Made by a program: the position numbers and the translations under genes
Assembly: GCA_025356015.1 (NCBI GenBank)
Contig: JANXYO010000089.1
Span: forward strand, 1-54,667
DNA: 54,667 nucleotides
Direction: 5' to 3'
Source of the DNA: Spirochaetaceae bacterium
GTDB lineage: Bacteria; Spirochaetota; Spirochaetia; Treponematales; Rectinemataceae
Part shown: positions 7,305 to 15,856 of the stretch, in pieces
How the letters are laid out: every line of letters begins with the position of its first letter
Position numbering within the stretch: the stretch's first letter is position 1
Notes under the pieces: generated by a model
Seen by the model: the letters and a program-made list of their open reading frames with translations, nothing else
What the model was told of the DNA's origin: nothing
The model's database searches: none

Positions 7305-8441
7305 ATGCAGGCTGTATTCATCGGTTTCACATCGATCACATGGCAGATGCTCATCATGTACCTCGTTGGCATCGCCCTCATCTGGCTGGCCATCTCGAAG
7401 GAATACGAGCCAATGCTCCTGTTGCCGATCGGCTTCGGGGCGATCCTTGTCAACATGCCCCTTTCGATCGCCGGCATACCCACGGTGCCCGGCTACGAGA
7501 CCGGCTTCCTCAGCATCCTCTACACGATGGGCATCAAGACCGAGCTCTTCCCCCTGCTCATCTTCGTCGCCGTGGGCGCGATGATCGATTTCGGGCCCCT
7601 CTTCAAGAATCCCCTCATGATCTTCTACGGGGCCGCCGCCCAGTTTGGCATCTTCGCCACCATGGTCGTCGCGACCCTCCTGGGCTTTTCCCTCAAAGAG
7701 GCGGCGAGCATCGGCATCATCGGGGCGGCCGACGGTCCGACGAGCATCTTCGTAGCGAACATCTTCGCCCCGCACTACCTCGCCGCCATATCTGTGGCCG
7801 CCTATTCCTACATGTCCATGGTGCCGATGATCCAGCCGCCGGTCATCAAGCTCCTGACGACACGCAAGGAGCGGATGATCCACGTGACCTACCACGAGTC
7901 CAACGTTCCCCGTTGGCTCAAGGTCGCCTTCCCGATCATCGTCACGATGGTCTCGGGCTTTGTCGCCCCGATCTCTGTGCCCCTCATCGGTTCCCTCATG
8001 TTCGGGAACCTCATCCGCGAGTCCGGTGTCCTCGAGCGCCTGTCCCAGGCCGCCCAGAACGAGCTCGCGAACCTGGTGACCCTCCTGCTCGGCCTGACCA
8101 TCGGCTCGAGCATGGTCGCCACCAATTTCCTCGACTGGAAGACCCTCATGATCCTCGGCATGGGCCTCGTGGCCTTCGTCTTCGACACGGCAGGCGGCGT
8201 GCTCTTCGCGAAGCTGGTCAACCTCTTCCTCCCGAAGTCGAAGAGGATCAACCCCATGATCGGAGCCTGCGGGATCTCGGCCTTCCCGATGTCGGCGCGG
8301 GTGATACAGAAGCTGGCCAACGAGGAGGAGCGCGGCAACATCATCCTCATGCACGCGATCGGCTCGAATGTCTCGGGCCAGCTCGGCTCGATAGTGGCCG
8401 GCGGCATGGTCCTGGCACTCGTGCCCCTGTTCGTGCTGTAA
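7305..8441 (+). CDS. Sodium-pump decarboxylase beta subunit (OadB/MmdB/GcdB family)
   Basis: This 378-residue polytopic membrane protein is the Na+-translocating carboxybiotin decarboxylase subunit that couples decarboxylation of a carboxylated biotin carrier to sodium export. Diagnostic stretches are GIIGAADGPTSIFVAN (138-153, with the family's essential Asp, here D143), TIGSSMVATNFL, GACGISAFPMSARVIQKLAN and HAIGSNVSGQLGSIVAGG. I start at ATG 7305 (MQAVFIGF) rather than further upstream, because upstream codons do not look membrane-like and a promoter lies there. The next gene encodes a tiny membrane protein that could be the gamma subunit. No alpha (carboxyltransferase) or biotin-carrier gene is nearby, so the substrate (oxaloacetate, methylmalonyl-CoA, glutaconyl-CoA or malonate) cannot be told. 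Confidence 0.9.
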   Translation: MQAVFIGFTSITWQMLIMYLVGIALIWLAISKEYEPMLLLPIGFGAILVNMPLSIAGIPTVPGYETGFLSILYTMGIKTELFPLLIFVAVGAMIDFGPLFKNPLMIFYGAAAQFGIFATMVVATLLGFSLKEAASIGIIGAADGPTSIFVANIFAPHYLAAISVAAYSYMSMVPMIQPPVIKLLTTRKERMIHVTYHESNVPRWLKVAFPIIVTMVSGFVAPISVPLIGSLMFGNLIRESGVLERLSQAAQNELANLVTLLLGLTIGSSMVATNFLDWKTLMILGMGLVAFVFDTAGGVLFAKLVNLFLPKSKRINPMIGACGISAFPMSARVIQKLANEEERGNIILMHAIGSNVSGQLGSIVAGGMVLALVPLFVL

Positions 8442-8452
8442 GGGAGGGGAAA

Positions 8453-8602
8453 ATGGACGCACTTATTGTTAGCCTTCAGAACTCAAGCACCACCGTCCAG
8501 GCCCTGGCGGTGACAGCGGGCGGCCTCATCGGCGTGTTCGCCACCCTTTTCATGTTCTGGTTCCTGATCTTCCTGTCCGAGCGCTTCGGCAAGAAAGGCT
8601 AG
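8453..8602 (+). CDS. Small single-span membrane protein, possible gamma subunit (OadG-like)
   Basis: A 49-residue protein, MDALIVSLQNSSTTVQAL then a hydrophobic helix (LAVTAGGLIGVFATLFMFWF) and a basic end ERFGKKG. AGGGAGGGGA sits just upstream of its ATG and it starts 11 bases after the beta-subunit stop, so it is in the same operon. OadG-type gamma subunits are short proteins with one N-terminal membrane helix that hold the decarboxylase complex together. This one lacks the usual longer soluble tail. Gamma identity is inferred from size, topology and position, since the sequence is too short to prove it. Confidence 0.65.
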   Translation: MDALIVSLQNSSTTVQALAVTAGGLIGVFATLFMFWFLIFLSERFGKKG

Positions 8603-8624
8603 ATCCCCTAGCGGCAGGAATTGC

Positions 8625-8671
8625 GAGGGCCGCCCACCGGACGCGAATCCGGGGGCGGCCCTCTCTCATTT
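8625..8671 (+). terminator. Terminator between convergent oadB operon and fprA
   Basis: GAGGGCCGCCC (8625-8635) and GGGCGGCCCTC (8653-8663) form an 11 bp GC-rich stem, followed by TCTCATTT. It can serve the convergent genes from both sides, though the T-tract is weak. Confidence 0.7.
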
Positions 8672-8702
8672 CCCGGGCGACTTTTGGGGGGCGCCAGGCT
8701 GG

Positions 8703-9917
8703 CTAGGCTTCCTTCACCCTGCGCCCGAGCTCACGGCCGCGCGCGCGCAGGACCTCGAGGGCAGCCTCGTCGGGGATGCCGGGCCACTCGACCGATTCGA
8801 GGTTGTTCCACTTCAAGGGGGCTATGGCTTCCTCGTACTCCTTGCGGGCCCCGCCGACCCAGCCCCAGGAACCGATCCGGAGGGCCGTCCTCCCCCAGAC
8901 GTGCTTGCGGTCGAAGAGGTCGAGGACATAGGCCATGGGCGGGAACATCTTGTACTCGTAGGTAGGCATCGCGATGAGGATGCCCTCGCTCTTGTAGGCG
9001 TCGGCCAGGATGTAGGACGCGTCCTCGTTGGGCACGCGGTGCATGGAATAAGGCACGCCCTCGTCCTCGAGGCCCTGGAGCACGGCCTTGAGGCCCCTCT
9101 CGGTGTTGCCGTACATCGATCCCCAGACGACGCAGACTTCCTTCTCGCGCTTCCCGTCGAGGTAGCTCGCGTACTTGGTGTAGCGGTCGACGATGGCCCG
9201 GGGCCCGGCCCTCCAGATCATGCCGTGCGAGGGGGCGACGGCCCTGAGCTCGAGGCCGGCGAGCTTCTCGACGGCCCGCTTCACGAAGAGCCCGAAGCTC
9301 GAGACGATGTTCGAGTAGTAGCGCAGGCTCTCTTCTTCGAAGCGCTCGTGCTCGCCTGCGTTGAACTGGTCGTCGAAGACCCTGTCGCCGAGCATGCCGA
9401 AGCTCCCGAAGGCGTCGCATGAGAATAGGGTTCCCGAGGAGGGCTCGTAGCTCATCATGGTCTCGGGCCAGTGCACGTTGGGGGTCTCGATGAACACCAG
9501 CTTGAGTCCGGCCCCGAGATCGAGCTCGTCGCCGCTTTTCACCACCCTGACGCCCTCGGTCACCTTGTAGAAGCTCCGCAGGAGCTCGCAGCCCTTGGCC
9601 GTCGCGAGGATCTGGACCTTGGGGTTGAGGCGGCGGTACTCGGCCAGCCAGCCCGTGTGGTCGGGCTCGAGGTGGTTCAGGACGAGGTAGTCGACATCGG
9701 CTAACTTGACCCCGGCCTGGGAGAGGCCGGTCTCGAGGGCCGCCGGGGCCCCGCCCCAGTCGCGTACGAGGTCGACGAGGGCGATCTTCTCGCCCTTGAG
9801 GAGGTAGGAGTTGAGGGAGACCCCGTCCGGGATGGGCCAAATGCCCTCGAAGAGGTCCTCTGTCCTTACGTCGGCGTGGATTGCGTAGATCCTGTCGTTG
9901 ATCGCGTGCGCTTTCAT
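8703..9917 (-). CDS. fprA: Flavodiiron protein (A-type flavoprotein, FprA family)
   Basis: The protein (404 residues) is a cytoplasmic NO and/or O2 reductase that detoxifies these gases in anaerobes, receiving electrons from rubredoxin or F420-type partners. The metallo-beta-lactamase half holds the full diiron set: H82-x-E84-x-D86-H87 (NHLEPDHTG), H149, D168 (SCDAFGSFG) and H231 (PSHGMIW). The flavodoxin half begins near residue 258 with the FMN loop WGSMYGNTE. No rubredoxin domain is fused. I start at ATG 9917 because a good promoter ends 6 bases before it, ruling out upstream codons and implying a leaderless mRNA. It diverges from the NO reductase gene at 10100, pointing to NO defence. Confidence 0.93.
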   Translation of the reverse strand: MKAHAINDRIYAIHADVRTEDLFEGIWPIPDGVSLNSYLLKGEKIALVDLVRDWGGAPAALETGLSQAGVKLADVDYLVLNHLEPDHTGWLAEYRRLNPKVQILATAKGCELLRSFYKVTEGVRVVKSGDELDLGAGLKLVFIETPNVHWPETMMSYEPSSGTLFSCDAFGSFGMLGDRVFDDQFNAGEHERFEEESLRYYSNIVSSFGLFVKRAVEKLAGLELRAVAPSHGMIWRAGPRAIVDRYTKYASYLDGKREKEVCVVWGSMYGNTERGLKAVLQGLEDEGVPYSMHRVPNEDASYILADAYKSEGILIAMPTYEYKMFPPMAYVLDLFDRKHVWGRTALRIGSWGWVGGARKEYEEAIAPLKWNNLESVEWPGIPDEAALEVLRARGRELGRRVKEA

Positions 9918-9923
9918 GGCCCC

Positions 9924-9953
9924 ACTATACGCGACCGGCGGCCCTGAAATCAA
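9924..9953 (-). promoter_or_regulatory. fprA promoter
   Basis: TTGATT (9953-9948), 18 bases, TATAGT (9929-9924). Only 6 bases separate the -10 box from the ATG, so transcription should begin at or next to the start codon. Confidence 0.65.
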
Positions 9954-9984
9954 CCGATGCCCTGGCCTGAGAGGGAAGAGGGCA

Positions 9985-10010
9985 CTCTGGCGTCTTGCCA
10001 GACGCCGGAG
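9985..10010. promoter_or_regulatory. Palindrome over the norZ -35 box (possible operator)
   Basis: CTCTGGCGTCT (9985-9995) and AGACGCCGGAG (10000-10010) are inverted copies with one mismatch around TGCC. The -35 hexamer TTGCCA lies in its centre. It sits between the divergent fprA and NO reductase genes, so a regulator (for example an NO sensor) could bind here; which one cannot be told. Confidence 0.5.
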
Positions 10011-10022
10011 TAACTATATAAT
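9995..10022 (+). promoter_or_regulatory. Promoter of quinol NO reductase gene
   Basis: TTGCCA (9995-10000), 16 bases, perfect TATAAT (10017-10022). The leader is about 70 bases and ends with AAGGAGGT before ATG 10100, unlike the leaderless genes nearby. Confidence 0.7.
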
Positions 10023-10099
10023 ATTAACAAAAGACCCGTCACCGGGACGAAGGCCACAAAGGGGCGAGGCCCTCCAGCCGGGAAATCAAGGAGGTCGTC

Positions 10100-12218
10100 A
10101 TGAACGGATCGACGGCTGCCCACGCCGGGGAATCGGCGTCGGACATCTCGCCCTGGTGGCGCTACGGAGTGCTTCTGGTCTTTCTCGCCGGCTTCGCAGT
10201 CCTGATCTGGGTCTCCGCCGGGGCCTACCGCTACGGATCTCCCATACCGGAACGCGTCCTGGGGTCAGACGGGACGGTCCTGTTCACGGGTGAGGACATC
10301 TCCTCGGGCCAGGAGGTTTTCCTCCGCCACGGCCTCATGGACAACGGCACGGTCTGGGGCCACGGAGCCTACCTCGGTCCCGATTTCTCAGCCAGCTATC
10401 TGCACAACCTGTCCGAGGACGTCGCGGCCTCCCAGGCCGCAGCCGGGATGGCCGGGGGACGGGGCGGCAGGGTCGCCTCGATCCTCGCGGAGAACCGCTA
10501 CGAGGCCGGCACCAGGGCGCTCCGCTACACAGCTCCCGAAGCCGCCTCCTTCCAGCGCCAGCTCGGCATATGGAAGGACTACTTCTCGAGCTCAAGCAGC
10601 TCGCGCGGGCTGCCTGTGGCCGCGGTCTCCGATCCTGCCGAGCTTCGCCAGCTGGTCGCCTTCTTCGCCTGGACAGCCTGGGCCTCTGCGGCCCATGTGC
10701 CGGGACGCGAATACTCCTACACCAACAACTTCCCCTACGATCCCCAGGCCGGGAACTTCCCGTCCAGGGATTCCCTGATCTGGAGCGCCATAAGCCTCAT
10801 CGCCCTCCTCGCGGGGATCGGCGCCGTCCTCTTCGCCTTCGGCCGCTTCGACTACCTGGGCTGGAGGGGCGACACCGAGCATCCCGTCGCCTTCAGGATG
10901 CCGGTCGGAGTGAGCTCCGCGCAGAGGGCGACGCTCAAGTATTTTGTCGTCGTCCTCCTCCTCATGCTCGCCCAGACCCTCCTCGGCGGGGCCGTCGCCC
11001 ACTTCAGGGCCGACCCCACGAGCTTCTATGGTTTCGATCTCGCGTCCATCCTCCCCTCCAACCTCCTGCGCACCTGGCACCTCCAGACCGCAGTGTTCTG
11101 GATAGCGACGGCCTATATCGGCGGGGGTCTCTTCATCGCCGCCCTCATAGGCAAGAGGGACCCCAAGGGCCAGGTGGCTTTGAGCCACATCCTCTTCGCC
11201 GCCCTCTTCGCGGTGGTGGCGGGGAGCCTCCTTGGCGAGCTCCTGGGCCTGCGCCAGCTCCTTGGGAAGCTATGGTTCTGGTTCGGCTCCCAGGGCTGGG
11301 GATACCGCGAGATCGGCCGGGCCTGGCAGTTCGCCCTGGCTGCCGGCCTCCTGCTCTGGGTGCTCCTCCTCTACCGCGGAATGGGAGGCGGAGCTCTTCG
11401 CCACGACCATGGTCGCCGTGATGTTCTACGACCTGGGCATGGTCACGGCGAAGACCGCCAAGCGGGTCATCTACCTCGATGCCCTCCTCTTCCTCGGGGC
11501 AGGGGTGATCGGCACGGGCCACCACTGGTACTGGATCGGCCAGACCACCTTCTCCATGGCCTTGAGCTCGGTCTTCTCGGCCATGGAGGTGGTCCCCCTC
11601 ATACTCCTCACCCTCGATGCCTCGGCCTTCATGAGGCTGACCCGCGGGGTCCAGGGTCTGGCCGGAGGGAAGGATTACCTGCCCCACCGCTGGACCTTCT
11701 ACTTCCTCATCTCGGTGGGGGTCTGGAATTTCGTCGGCGCCGGCGTCTTCGGCTTCCTGATCAACACGCCGATCGTCAGCTACTACGAGGTGGGCACGAC
11801 CCTCACTCCCAACCACGGACACGCCGCCTTCATGGGGGTCTTTGGAATGCTGGCCATGGCCTTCGTCGTCTTCGCGCTCAGGCAGGTCTCGGACGAGGCC
11901 CACTGGAAGCGGATCGAGAAGTGGGTGAGGCTCTCCTATTGGGGCATGAACATCGGCCTGGGCGGCATGGTGGTCTTAAGCATCTTCCCCGTGGGCGTCC
12001 TCCAGCTCAGCGACGTGCTGCGCAACGGCTACTGGCACGCGCGCTCGGCCGCCTTCATGGACAGGCCCGTGGTCAGCGCCCTCGAGTACCTGCGTCTGCC
12101 CGCCGACCTGGCCTTCATCATCGTGGGCGTCCTGCCCCTGCTCGCAGCCGTCGTCTCGACCTATTTCCACGCCCGCAAGCCTGGCCCGGGCGAAGCGCGG
12201 CCGGGTCGGGCATCCTAG
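10100..12218 (+). pseudogene. norZ: Quinol-dependent nitric oxide reductase (qNOR/NorZ), frameshifted with internal loss
   Basis: qNOR reduces 2 NO to N2O in the cytoplasmic membrane. The first frame (10100 to about 11382) has the N-terminal helix, the periplasmic domain (VLGSDGTVLFTGEDI, GHGAYLGPDF), YTNNFPYDP and RTWHLQTAVFW (heme b His). The rest is in another frame from about 11385: ELFATTMVAV, GTGHHWYW (two FeB His), WNFVGAGVFGF and TPNHGHAAF (both heme-ligand His). At the joint the protein passes from WVLLLYRGM straight to ELFATT. Relatives have about 60 residues there, including the helix ending HLWVEG, whose His and Glu bind FeB. A frameshift plus this loss should abolish activity. 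A local assembly fault is the alternative. Confidence 0.85.
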
Positions 12219-12235
12219 GGGGGCGGGTCCGCGAA

Positions 12236-12262
12236 GGGGCGGCCCCAGGAGGGGACCGCCCC
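12236..12262. terminator. GC hairpin between convergent norZ and OM-barrel genes
   Basis: GGGGCGGCCCC and GGGGACCGCCCC pair around AGGA with one bulge. There is no T-run on either side, so termination is only suggested by its place between convergent genes. Confidence 0.4.
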
Positions 12263-12283
12263 GGGGCCCGGGGGCCTAGAAGC

Positions 12284-13774
12284 CTAGAAGCCTTGTGTCG
12301 TCATGGTCAGGAGGAAGTTGAGCGAAACCGCGCTCCTCGAGGCGGCGAGGGCCTGGGGAAGGAGGCTCGCATCCCCCGACATCGGGGAGTTGAGGCCTGG
12401 CCCGAAGAGCACATACTCCGAACCAGCGGGACCGAAGCTGAAGGTCGCCCCTATCGAGGCGCTCATGTAGCTGAAGAGCTGCCAGGCTATGCTCGGCGCG
12501 ACCAGACCCGAGCCGTCGCTCAAGTTGGCGATCGCGTAGACCGTGGCCGTCAGGTCCTTCTGGAGGAACTCCCCCCTCGAAAGGGAGAGGAATGCGTAGT
12601 GGGTCCCGCTCCTGATCTGGGCAGCGGCGGGATCCCTGCCGGAGAGCAGGGCCTCGAGGGCCGTCACGTCCTTCTGCCCTTCGCCGTTGTAGAGGTACTG
12701 GGCGAGCATGACCAGGTGGCTGTCGGCGTTGGAATAGGTGAGCCCGCCTGAGCCCGTGAAGAAGAGCCGGTCCGAGCGGTCGGCTCCCGCCACCACCATG
12801 GGACCCTGCTCCTCCAGGAAGACCCTCTCCGTCCCGGCCTTGAGGACTGCCTCGAAGGAGAAGTTGAAGTCCCCCGTCCCCGTGGTGCCCATCACCAGGA
12901 GGCGGGCATGGTCGGCCTGGGAATAGTAGGCAGCGGCGGCGAGCTCGGTGTTGCCGAAGCCGAACTCGGCCTTGGTGGCGAGGCGGGCCTGCGAGGGTCG
13001 TATGCTCGAGCTCCCGCCTGCGTCCGAGGGGATGGCGCCGAATAGGTAGAAGTTGTTGGTGATGCCGATGGGAATGGTCATCTTGAGGGAGACCGGGCCC
13101 TCGCGTTCGGCCCCCGTGTCGGTGAGGTCTATGGCCCTGCTCGCTGCGAATATGTCGTCTGCTGGCTGGAAGGCCCCTCGGCTGACGCCCCATGAGAGGG
13201 CCTGCTTTCCAAAGCTGAAGTAGGCCTTCTCCTGCCAGTTGAACTTGGAATAGAAGGACCAGAGCGTGATGTTGGGGACCGTGTAGCTGTCTCCGCCCGA
13301 GTCCTTCCTGACCGAGCCGAAGGGCCAGGAGGTCCTGAACTCGGAATTGACGGCCAGGTCTGACAGGGGCTTGGCCGCGATCGTGAGCCTCGCCTCGAGG
13401 TCGGGCGTGATGTCCATGCTCGAGGGCTTCGAGAGGAGGCCGGGGCCCTCCCATGCCTGGCTCCAGGTCGGGTTCCAGCCGAAGCTTCCCTTGATGGAGC
13501 CCCCCACCCTGACCTGGTCGTACTTGAGGAATTCGTCCTGGGGCGCGGCCATGTCGTTCGAGGCGGCCTGGACGGTCTCAGAGCCGAACAGGGCATCGTC
13601 GGAGGATGCCGGCGGCGCGGGCGCTGTGCTCGCCGGCGCGGCTGCCGGGAGGGCCTGGGTTGAGCCCGAAGGGACCTGGGCCGGCTGGCCCTGCTGGGCC
13701 GAGAGGAGGGCAAGGGCCGCGCCATAGGCCATGGCAGCCAGCGCCCTGCGCATCGCGTTCGCGCGGCCCATCAC
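12284..13774 (-). CDS. Predicted outer-membrane beta-barrel protein of the lipoprotein-sorting operon
   Basis: The protein has 496 residues with a signal peptide (MRRALAAMAYGAALALLSA), a Pro/Ala-rich linker to about residue 60, and then many alternating-polarity strands, e.g. VRVGGSIKGSFGWNP, LEARLTIAAKPLSDLAVNSEF and KAYFSFGKQALSWG. The last residues, SLNFLLTMTTQGF, end in Phe as barrels sorted by BamA do. I recognise no named family. It is the last gene of the operon with the LolA-like carrier and LolCDE-like transporter; its GTG overlaps the preceding stop (GTGA). This placing suggests a role in export to, or assembly in, the outer membrane. Start could be GTG 13774 or ATG 13771. Confidence 0.75.
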   Translation of the reverse strand: MMGRANAMRRALAAMAYGAALALLSAQQGQPAQVPSGSTQALPAAAPASTAPAPPASSDDALFGSETVQAASNDMAAPQDEFLKYDQVRVGGSIKGSFGWNPTWSQAWEGPGLLSKPSSMDITPDLEARLTIAAKPLSDLAVNSEFRTSWPFGSVRKDSGGDSYTVPNITLWSFYSKFNWQEKAYFSFGKQALSWGVSRGAFQPADDIFAASRAIDLTDTGAEREGPVSLKMTIPIGITNNFYLFGAIPSDAGGSSSIRPSQARLATKAEFGFGNTELAAAAYYSQADHARLLVMGTTGTGDFNFSFEAVLKAGTERVFLEEQGPMVVAGADRSDRLFFTGSGGLTYSNADSHLVMLAQYLYNGEGQKDVTALEALLSGRDPAAAQIRSGTHYAFLSLSRGEFLQKDLTATVYAIANLSDGSGLVAPSIAWQLFSYMSASIGATFSFGPAGSEYVLFGPGLNSPMSGDASLLPQALAASRSAVSLNFLLTMTTQGF

Positions 13775-14523
13775 TGGGCCCTCTCGAGGAAGTTCTTCAT
13801 GAAGACCGTGTCGGGGAGCTTGGCCACGGTCACGTCGAGGATGCTCAGGGCGCTCTGGGTCCCCTTGTTGATCTCGTCGATCATCTTGATCTTGGCCGGT
13901 ATGAGCCTGCCCCCGGCGTTGATGTAGGTGGGCAGGAAGAGGGTGGTGCGCATGAGCCTGTCCGAGACCGAGTAGTCCTCCTCCTTCAGGGGCAGGGGCT
14001 TGTCCTGCCTGACCGTGAGCCTGATCTTCGAGTAGGAGACCTCGTTCGTCTTTGCCCTCAAGGTGAGGATCCAGGTCTCGAAGGCGCCCAGCCTGCCTGA
14101 CTCGGTATTCTCGATCGTGAAGTCCTGGGAATAGGTGTACTTCTTGAAGTCGGAGTTCTTAGCCTCGCTGTCCTGGATGTTCTCCTTGATGGTCGAGTGC
14201 GAGTAGTTGCCGCTCTCCGGATCGTAGAACCAGACGTTCTCGTCGATCTTGAGGTAACCCTGGCCCTTCTGCCTGTCGGGCTTCTGGATGAGGAAGACGA
14301 ACTGGTTGTGCTCGTCGCGGCGGAAGACTTTGAGCTGGATCGCGCTGGGGTTCTCTCCCGGCTTCTCGGTCACGATGCTGTAGACGGCCGTGTAGTCCTG
14401 CTTGCCGAAGTCGGCGTTGTCGTCGATCTGCCTCAAGATGGCCGCGAAATCGGGTTTCGCGTCAGCCGCCGCGAGGGCGAGCGCCGACAGCGCGAGGGCT
14501 ATGGTCAAGCTGATGCGTTTCAT
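13771..14523 (-). CDS. Outer-membrane lipoprotein-sorting protein (LolA-like)
   Basis: The protein (250 residues) has a signal peptide (MKRISLTIALALSALALAAADA) and no lipobox Cys, so it should be a soluble periplasmic protein. The body (ILRQIDDNADF, YTAVYSIVTEKPG, FVFLIQKPDRQKGQGYLKI, DENVWFYDPESG, RMIRRTL-like 'LMRTTLFLP') matches the 'outer membrane lipoprotein-sorting' family, which has the half-closed LolA/LolB barrel fold and carries lipids or lipoproteins across the periplasm. The gene follows the two permeases and precedes the barrel gene, completing a carrier plus transporter plus outer-membrane unit. Substrate is inferred, not shown. Confidence 0.85.
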   Translation of the reverse strand: MKRISLTIALALSALALAAADAKPDFAAILRQIDDNADFGKQDYTAVYSIVTEKPGENPSAIQLKVFRRDEHNQFVFLIQKPDRQKGQGYLKIDENVWFYDPESGNYSHSTIKENIQDSEAKNSDFKKYTYSQDFTIENTESGRLGAFETWILTLRAKTNEVSYSKIRLTVRQDKPLPLKEEDYSVSDRLMRTTLFLPTYINAGGRLIPAKIKMIDEINKGTQSALSILDVTVAKLPDTVFMKNFLERAQ

Positions 14524-14534
14524 CGATGTTCTCC

Positions 14535-15845
14535 TTATTTCACGGTCCGCAGGGCGACCGCCGGGTCGAGCCTGGCGGCCTTTCTCGCGGGGAGCATGGC
14601 CGAGACCAGGGTCAGGGCAGCCACCACCAGGACGTCGAAGGCCGTCGTGAGGGCGTCGAGGCGGAAGGTCATGTGGCCATTCTTGAGTATTATGAACAGG
14701 GGGCTCGAGAGGCCGAAATTGACCATCGAGAGGCCGGCCATCACGGCACCCGCGACCGCAAGGCCCGCGAGGGCGCCGCCGAGGGCGAGGATCATCGCCT
14801 CCGAAAGGAAGAGGTTCCTCACCTCGGCCCTCTGCATGCCGATCGAGCGCATCGTGCCTATCTCCCGGATGCGCTCATACATGATGATTCGGAAGGTGTT
14901 CGTGATGCCGACCATGATTATCCCGAAGAGCACGAGGAGGATCACCAGGCTCGAGGTCTTGAGGACCTCGGCGATCTGCTTCACCTGGGCCAGGAGGTCA
15001 TTGAGGGTATAGACCCGGTACTTCACGCCCGCCCAGGTCTCGTTCTTGCCCTGGTTCATGAAGGCGCGTATGGGGTTCGTCTCCTTCTTGGCCGCGTCGC
15101 GGTCGAAGACCGCGGCCCTGGCCTTGACGGCCTTGTAGAAGGCGTCGCCATAGCCGTCCATCCCGTCGAGGGAGGGGAGGTAGAAGCCCAGGGTCTGGTA
15201 CTCGCCGCTTCCGATGTTGAGCAGCTCGTTCACGTAGGCCTTGTTCGCGTAGCCCGCCATCGAGCCGAAGATCCCGGGATCGGGGGTGATGCCGGCCACC
15301 GCGAACTCTCCGACGTTGTTCTGCCCCGAGTAGGTCTTGAGCTGCACGAGGAGGCGGTCGCCCGGGCGAACGTCGAGGCGCTTCGCTATGGGATCGGAGA
15401 TGATGATCCCCTGCCTGTCCTTCATGCCGGCCAGGCCTCCCTCCTTGAACACGAGGCGCTCGGGGAGGAAGGTCTCGGTGGCGAAGTCGACACCGTCTAT
15501 CGTCAGGCGGGCCGTGTGCCCGGCGAAGACCAGGTTTCCGTCGAAGCTCGACACCTTGGTGACATACTTCGCGGGAATCCCGGCCTCCTTGGCGGCGGCG
15601 AGGAGGAGGGAGTCGTCCCTTATGAGTTCGTATTCCCTGCCGGAGGCTGATTTCTCGACACCCTGGGCGAAGATGTGGCCGGCGGCGAGGTTCGCGAAGT
15701 TCTCGCTTATGTTGGTGAGGAAGGCCCCGGCGAAGCCGTTGATCAGGGTGACGATCATGAGGCCGAAGGCGATGGCTCCCCCGAGGAGGAAGGTCCGTTT
15801 CTTCTGGCGCGAGAGGTTGCGCAGGGCGAGTCTGAAGATCTCCAT
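14535..15845 (-). CDS. FtsX-like ABC transporter permease (LolC/E/MacB type), second permease
   Basis: The protein has 436 residues with the MacB/FtsX plan: an N-terminal helix (LLGGAIAFGLMIVTLINGF), a large periplasmic domain (about 50-290), then three C-terminal helices (SLVILLVLFGIIMVGITN, EAMILALGGALAGLAVAG, LVVAALTLVSAMLPA). The coupling segment YERIREIGTMRSIGMQRAEVRNLFLSEA is characteristic. With its partner permease and the ATPase it probably extracts lipoproteins or similar cargo from the inner membrane and hands them to the LolA-like protein. It starts 11 bases after the upstream permease stop. Unlike a typical exporter it moves cargo without a substrate path through the membrane (family knowledge). 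Confidence 0.88.
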   Translation of the reverse strand: MEIFRLALRNLSRQKKRTFLLGGAIAFGLMIVTLINGFAGAFLTNISENFANLAAGHIFAQGVEKSASGREYELIRDDSLLLAAAKEAGIPAKYVTKVSSFDGNLVFAGHTARLTIDGVDFATETFLPERLVFKEGGLAGMKDRQGIIISDPIAKRLDVRPGDRLLVQLKTYSGQNNVGEFAVAGITPDPGIFGSMAGYANKAYVNELLNIGSGEYQTLGFYLPSLDGMDGYGDAFYKAVKARAAVFDRDAAKKETNPIRAFMNQGKNETWAGVKYRVYTLNDLLAQVKQIAEVLKTSSLVILLVLFGIIMVGITNTFRIIMYERIREIGTMRSIGMQRAEVRNLFLSEAMILALGGALAGLAVAGAVMAGLSMVNFGLSSPLFIILKNGHMTFRLDALTTAFDVLVVAALTLVSAMLPARKAARLDPAVALRTVK

Positions 15846-15856
15846 GGTATTGCCGC

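Noticed and set aside
7179-8462. A 427-codon minus-strand frame opposite the oadB-like gene.
   Set aside because: It is a His/Arg/Asp-rich mirror of a well-defined membrane protein, caused by GC-rich codon use.
11400-12751. Continuation of the first norZ frame for 450 codons beyond the break.
   Set aside because: The translation is Arg/Pro/Gly-rich and unlike qNOR, while the adjacent frame carries the true C-terminal half.
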